Shown piece after piece: positions 60,120 to 64,000 of a stretch of DNA of 64,000 bases. The number at the start of each line of letters is the position of its first letter. The first letter of the stretch is position 1. The DNA is from CAYNZP01 sp964401835 (GTDB taxonomy: Bacteria; Planctomycetota; Phycisphaerae; SM23-33). The position numbers and the translations under genes are program-made. The notes under the pieces are model-generated. The model was not told the DNA's origin, ran no database searches, and was given only the letters and a program-made list of their open reading frames with translations. The DNA lies in assembly GCA_964401835.1 (NCBI GenBank), contig CAYNZP010000001.1, positions 340,154-404,153 on the forward strand, read 5' to 3'.

Positions 60120-62909
60120 TTAACTTGCTTTTTTTTTGACTTGTCCGGCTGTGATGTATTTTGAATCCAACAGCTTCAGATAAATCCCGATGGCGGTTTC
60201 AATTTCCCCCGCCTGCTTGCCGCCAATCCAAAGCGCCGGACGATTATCAGCCGATATGACTTCAATAAATCCTCCGTTTAAACTGCGAAGTCCCTGTTTG
60301 GCCTTTTCATTCAGCATTGCCGCAAGTTTCGGAAATTCTTTCGTCGTACCGATATAAATGCGCTTTCGGGATTCCTGCTTAAGCTTGCTTAACGGCACAA
60401 TTGGAATCCGGACGGCAGTGTCCCATTTTTTGTCCATAAAACCGGGAACAAAATCGGGAATAAAATTGGGAAGGCTCTCCCTGTATGCTTGCAGATTGGC
60501 ATAATAGGATTCCACCATTTCCGCAGCAACCTGGTCCTCCGGACTGGCTTTGTCGGGAAGCACGATTACTACCGGCGTCGGCTTGCTCAGGGCATCTTCT
60601 TCCGAAAAGCAGGCGAGGATGTCCTTTTTGTTTGCGGCCAAGCGGGTGGTGTCCTCATAGATTAAATTGAGGCGGGATTCGCGTTTCGCGGGCAAGGTAA
60701 TTTGAAAACAGCCTTTATCAATGACGAACGACGCGGATCCATTCGAATCATTCAGCTTCGTCAGTTTTTTGCCGGGATAACTGTCCGCCCGCACAGTGGC
60801 GGTAAGGGACTGGTTCCCCGGGCTTGTGATGTTGAGTTCAACCTTGCCGAGTTCGGGGATACGTTTGCTAGTTGCCGTGATGCCCGGGAACGCATCGCGT
60901 CCCGGCACATCCAAAGCCACCGTGCGCAACACCATGATTTCCTTGGGTTTCATATCCACGCTAAACGTGGTTTTTTCCCGCGTGATATTCTGACTAAGCA
61001 CCTGCCCATCTTTTTTGACGAAAACGTAGGCTTGTGATCCCAGGTATTTATTCAGCACGGTCAAATCAGCCTTGATGCGCTGCCGTTTCGGATTAGTGAT
61101 CGTGATAATTGTCTGCGTTCCATCACCAAAGCGCCCGATCCATAACTTAGGGCTGCTGGATATGACCGCAGGCACAGGGTTCCAGCCCAGACGTTTGATT
61201 TTGAGCAGGGTCGGCAGCCACGCGCCCATTCCTCTGCTATCCGCCGCCTCATCCATTGGAGTAACGCCAAGCCGCAGGCAGGTAAACAACGCGTGTTTGG
61301 CTAAGCCCGCCCTGATATCCACGATAGTCTTTTGGTCCTGTATGCGGCTCCAGCGAATGAAGGAAATCCGGCGGAATCCGACCCCTCCCCAGAATGTCAT
61401 TGGTTTCCGGCCGCTCATCAAACGCAGTATCGCGGCGTTTTCAGGGCACCAGTACGGGAGGCCTTCATGCATGACACCGTCCGCATGGAAGACCGGGAAA
61501 CAGCTGTTCATGTTAAGGGCCTGATTCGCGATGACCCCCATTCTCTTGCCGCCGCGCGAGAGTTTATGGACCGCGTCGGCCATGAGAATGGATGAAATGG
61601 TGTCCGGCGAGTAAATTTGTCCATCGTCATCGAAGGTTCTGCCCACGCCACATTTGAGTTGGCCGGAGCCATAATCGTCTATGCGATGATTCGTCATATC
61701 AAAGGCAAAACCGCTGATTTCATAGTTCTTCACTACTTTTCGGACTTCATCCTCCAGCCAATCGGAAAGCCCACTGCCGTAAGGAGAACAATAAGAAGTT
61801 TTTTCGCCGGGTATGGCTCCCATTCCTCCAACATGGGTTTTTCCTGTCTTATATACGAGCGAGGAACCCGGATAGCGTTTGAGGAATTCTACATTAATAT
61901 CCTTGATCAATATATAATAGAACATTGCCGAGGTCTTGTTGCCGTTAGCAAATTGCTTTACGCGCGCATCGTGATATTCCTCCCATGTCCCCTTTTTCTT
62001 GTCCCTGTAGTTCTCATATTGGCCGATGACGTCGGTACCTTCCACCCAGTCGGCTTTTTCGGGATACCAGTCGCCGGAACGCACCCATGGCGTGTAGCTC
62101 CACTCCCAATTGGTATTACCCCGGCGGGCACTGTTTAACGCGAGTCTGCCTGTCCGGTAAGAGGATCTAATGTGACCTCCCACGCCGTATATCCGGCTGT
62201 CCAAGCCCTCCTTCGGATGAAAAGCCTTCGGAAACAAGCCGTAGTAATCCTGTACCGCATCAAGGTAGCCGAAGTTCTGCTGGAACGGGTAGCTTACGAA
62301 GGTGACCTTTTGCGGATTCTTCGCATCCACCACTAGGCGGGTTTCGTAAAAAAGTTCGCTGCGCTTAGCAATCCGCCGTATTCCGGGACGGAGCGAGCTG
62401 ACAATGGAGTCCGGCGTGATCCCGACTGCCATCCCCTGCTTGTCGCCGTAAGCGCAAGCCAGCGGGAAGGTGTACTGCGGTTGAGTGCGTTCCAGGGCGT
62501 TGACATCCTTCCATCTGCGTTCCTCGTAACCATCCCAAAAACGGCTTACATCCGAAACGGGCACGGCCAGCGACACGCGCAGGAGACGCATGCCCCTTTT
62601 ACTGGTGTAAACGGTCAAACGATAGGTCTGCGACTGATTGCGCTTGCTGACGCAAATGGTGGCCCGCAGTTTTCCATCATACGACTGCCACTTCACTTCT
62701 GTCTGTGTGCCGGATGTTTTTACCTTGCTAATCCTGCCTTTCACCTGACGGTTGGAGACTCCGTCTCTGATGCTTATCTGGTAAAGCGATGCCTTGCCCA
62801 CGGCCTTATCATTTATTTTAAAATCTTTTAGCGCATCGATTGCGTGCGCTTGCACGGCGAATACGAGAATGCACCCGACTAAACTCATCCATAATAATGT
62901 TTTTTTCAT
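60120..62909 (-). CDS. Large secreted glycosidase-like protein of unknown family
   Basis: 929 residues with signal peptide MKKTLLWMSLVGCILVFAVQAHA. A beta-rich N-terminal part (about 30-280) is followed by a likely TIM barrel. The segment YEISGFAFDMTNHRIDDYG is typical of a strand-end Asp in retaining glycosidases, and AVHKLSRGGKRMGVIANQ and FHADGVMHEGLPYW follow the pattern. After a beta-sandwich (about 590-760) the C-terminal 150 residues (VVIVLPDKASPEDQVAAEMV...RIYIGTTKEFPKL...ALWIGGKQAGEIETAIGIYL) look like the alpha-glucuronidase N-domain-type fold seen in other glycosidases. ATG 62909 overlaps the upstream gene by four bases (ATGA). I cannot assign a GH family; activity is inferred. Confidence 0.6.
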   Translation of the reverse strand: MKKTLLWMSLVGCILVFAVQAHAIDALKDFKINDKAVGKASLYQISIRDGVSNRQVKGRISKVKTSGTQTEVKWQSYDGKLRATICVSKRNQSQTYRLTVYTSKRGMRLLRVSLAVPVSDVSRFWDGYEERRWKDVNALERTQPQYTFPLACAYGDKQGMAVGITPDSIVSSLRPGIRRIAKRSELFYETRLVVDAKNPQKVTFVSYPFQQNFGYLDAVQDYYGLFPKAFHPKEGLDSRIYGVGGHIRSSYRTGRLALNSARRGNTNWEWSYTPWVRSGDWYPEKADWVEGTDVIGQYENYRDKKKGTWEEYHDARVKQFANGNKTSAMFYYILIKDINVEFLKRYPGSSLVYKTGKTHVGGMGAIPGEKTSYCSPYGSGLSDWLEDEVRKVVKNYEISGFAFDMTNHRIDDYGSGQLKCGVGRTFDDDGQIYSPDTISSILMADAVHKLSRGGKRMGVIANQALNMNSCFPVFHADGVMHEGLPYWCPENAAILRLMSGRKPMTFWGGVGFRRISFIRWSRIQDQKTIVDIRAGLAKHALFTCLRLGVTPMDEAADSRGMGAWLPTLLKIKRLGWNPVPAVISSSPKLWIGRFGDGTQTIITITNPKRQRIKADLTVLNKYLGSQAYVFVKKDGQVLSQNITREKTTFSVDMKPKEIMVLRTVALDVPGRDAFPGITATSKRIPELGKVELNITSPGNQSLTATVRADSYPGKKLTKLNDSNGSASFVIDKGCFQITLPAKRESRLNLIYEDTTRLAANKKDILACFSEEDALSKPTPVVIVLPDKASPEDQVAAEMVESYYANLQAYRESLPNFIPDFVPGFMDKKWDTAVRIPIVPLSKLKQESRKRIYIGTTKEFPKLAAMLNEKAKQGLRSLNGGFIEVISADNRPALWIGGKQAGEIETAIGIYLKLLDSKYITAGQVKKKAS

Positions 62910-63808
62910 AGTTGTTTTTTCCAAATGACGCCCTTCGCGTCGGTTACTTCAATTTGATAACGTGTTACATCAATCCGTTTCAGGCGTGGTTTAAGGACAA
63001 TTTTAAAATTGTGCTTGCTTTCGCCGGTCTTGAGAGCTTGATCCAGATAGACGGTCTTGTCCTGATCCAGGATGCGCAGGCGTTTGAGCCCCAACCCGGA
63101 GAGACTGCCATTCAAGTCAATAACCGCCGGCCCGAAATAAGCGTCATCCACATAAACCGTTCCTACTCCATATAAGCCCGCCCAGAAAGAGTAGGTGTCC
63201 ACCTTATGTCCCTTGGGCACAATAAATTCAAATTCATAGTGTTCCCATTCTCCCCATCGGATTATCCACAAATGCACAGGATCGATAAAATCTTCCAGAC
63301 CAGCGCCTTGGCCGCAATAGCCGTACAACTGAATAGTTGTGTGGCTAGTGTTATTTGTCCGATTCCCCGGACCAACGTACTGCGACGTGTGCATACGCAA
63401 TCCGTTGGTGCCATCCGTCATCATGGGCTTGACGTATACTGAGGCATAGTAGCGTATTCCTTCCTGTACTTTTACATTCTGGTTCCAGTATCCCGGCCAA
63501 TCGCCTTTCGAACGAACTACCCCCGCATACTTCCCGCTGTGCGCATCTTTAGTTACGTCGGATGTGACTTGCGGCGAATTGGCCCAGTTGCCAAACCCCC
63601 AGCCGGTGACTGTGCCGGCCGATGTCAATGTTTCAAAGCCCGGATTTTTTAAGAGGTTTGCCGGAATGACTTTGTCGATCTCCAGGGGGAATGGAAATTT
63701 ATCATCCGCCGGTATGGTTTTGCCCTGAATCATTGGCGAATAAAAACTGAACAAGGCTAAAAACGCCGCCGCACAGCTCATTTTCCGTCTGATACTGCAT
63801 GTTCTCAT
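62906..63808 (-). CDS. Secreted carbohydrate-binding-like partner protein
   Basis: 300 residues. Signal peptide ending near GKTIPADD (residue about 30). The central domain, LLKNPGFETLTSAGTVTGWGFGNWANSP...DAHSGKYAGVVRSKGDWPGYWNQNVKV, follows the pattern of CBM4/9/22-like jelly rolls: NPGFE, W, G, and an S/R-A-SG motif before the aromatic strand. The C-terminal 80 residues form another beta domain ending GVIWKKQL. GGAAAG precedes ATG 63808. It is coupled to the glycosidase-like gene by ATGA, so the two probably act together on a polysaccharide outside the cell. Confidence 0.7.
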   Translation of the reverse strand: MRTCSIRRKMSCAAAFLALFSFYSPMIQGKTIPADDKFPFPLEIDKVIPANLLKNPGFETLTSAGTVTGWGFGNWANSPQVTSDVTKDAHSGKYAGVVRSKGDWPGYWNQNVKVQEGIRYYASVYVKPMMTDGTNGLRMHTSQYVGPGNRTNNTSHTTIQLYGYCGQGAGLEDFIDPVHLWIIRWGEWEHYEFEFIVPKGHKVDTYSFWAGLYGVGTVYVDDAYFGPAVIDLNGSLSGLGLKRLRILDQDKTVYLDQALKTGESKHNFKIVLKPRLKRIDVTRYQIEVTDAKGVIWKKQL

Positions 63809-64000
63809 TCTTTCCTTACCTTTCCTTGAGCCTGTTGCACAATGATTCTCGAACCCAACCGTCGGATTCGGTAGCTGCGTGAGGGAGACGGTTCAAATTT
63901 CTCAGTCTCAGGCGTCAATTATATTCGCTACAGAACTATTTGTTGTGACCTGCCCCCATTTTATGTACCAACTTCTGTGAGAGTCTTGCCTATGTTTTTC
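63809..64000. other. End region without a gene
   Basis: 192 bases at the window edge. The last stretch, GACCTGCCCCCATTTTATG, has the appearance of an IS3-type end, but nothing further can be seen. The promoter of the reverse-strand operon should lie here. Confidence 0.3.

Noticed and set aside
1..64000. CRISPR arrays, tRNA and rRNA genes, prophage, classical anti-phage defence genes
   Set aside because: Read for repeats, GGTTCGAATCC-type arms and defence-protein motifs; none found.

Overview
The window looks like chromosomal DNA of a planctomycete, most probably class Phycisphaerae. Supporting features are two secreted proteins with type IV prepilin leaders and the C-terminal 'H...NVLFADGH'-type motif that planctomycetes use in large numbers, a PEP-CTERM protein, a 2,063-residue surface protein with an LEPR-XLL leader, ECF sigma/CsgG-like gene sets, and a chromosomal parB with nearby parS sites. 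No rRNA, tRNA or CRISPR array was found. The taxonomic call is an inference from gene content.

Layout. (1) 1-12300: housekeeping genes: PhoH ATPase (cut by the window edge), a pilin-like protein, a UDP-sugar pyrophosphorylase, a Dph6-like ATPase, NAD kinase, a 1,575-residue fusion of an indolepyruvate:ferredoxin-oxidoreductase-like enzyme with a GltD-like NAD(P)H module, endonuclease III and a dimeric-type dUTPase. (2) 12500-16500: a membrane protein, three parS sites and parB without an adjacent parA, and a CreD-like membrane protein. (3) 16690-21780: btuFCD-type ABC transporter genes, then a cobalamin riboswitch with its own promoter and terminator that reads into a PEP-CTERM surface protein, a pilin-like protein and a small lipoprotein. 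This looks like a B12-controlled surface-capture operon. (4) 22000-36625: a small Cys-rich protein, arsC, then a sugar/carbonyl catabolism region: LsrF and an LsrE/RPE-like epimerase, SDR, RhaD-like aldolase, an AraC regulator, zinc alcohol dehydrogenase, a second SDR, PfkB kinase, class II ketose-bisphosphate aldolase, a 2-oxoacid dehydrogenase broken into fused E1 + free lipoyl protein + bare E2 catalytic domain, and a tagaturonate epimerase. (5) 36798-46738: a hybrid PAS/GAF histidine kinase divergent from the giant LEPR-XLL surface protein. (6) 46750-51354: a GntR/FCD regulator, Gfo/Idh/MocA oxidoreductase, class III aminotransferase and NagA-like deacetylase. (7) 51583-58442: an ECF sigma factor, putative anti-sigma factor and four envelope proteins, three of them CsgG-like; the last appears damaged next to an insertion sequence (58607-59812). 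(8) 59813-64000: a gene fragment, IS-end-like repeats and a two-gene operon for a large secreted glycosidase-like protein and a carbohydrate-binding-like partner.

The most informative non-coding signal is a 73-bp block present without gaps upstream of both lsrF and the GntR locus, 24 kb apart. It contains the same promoter core (TTGAGC-17 bp-TATGAT) plus about 40 conserved bases upstream, which argues that the two catabolic loci belong to one regulon. The other strong leads are the 1,575-residue oxidoreductase fusion, the riboswitch-controlled surface operon, and the disassembled 2-oxoacid dehydrogenase.
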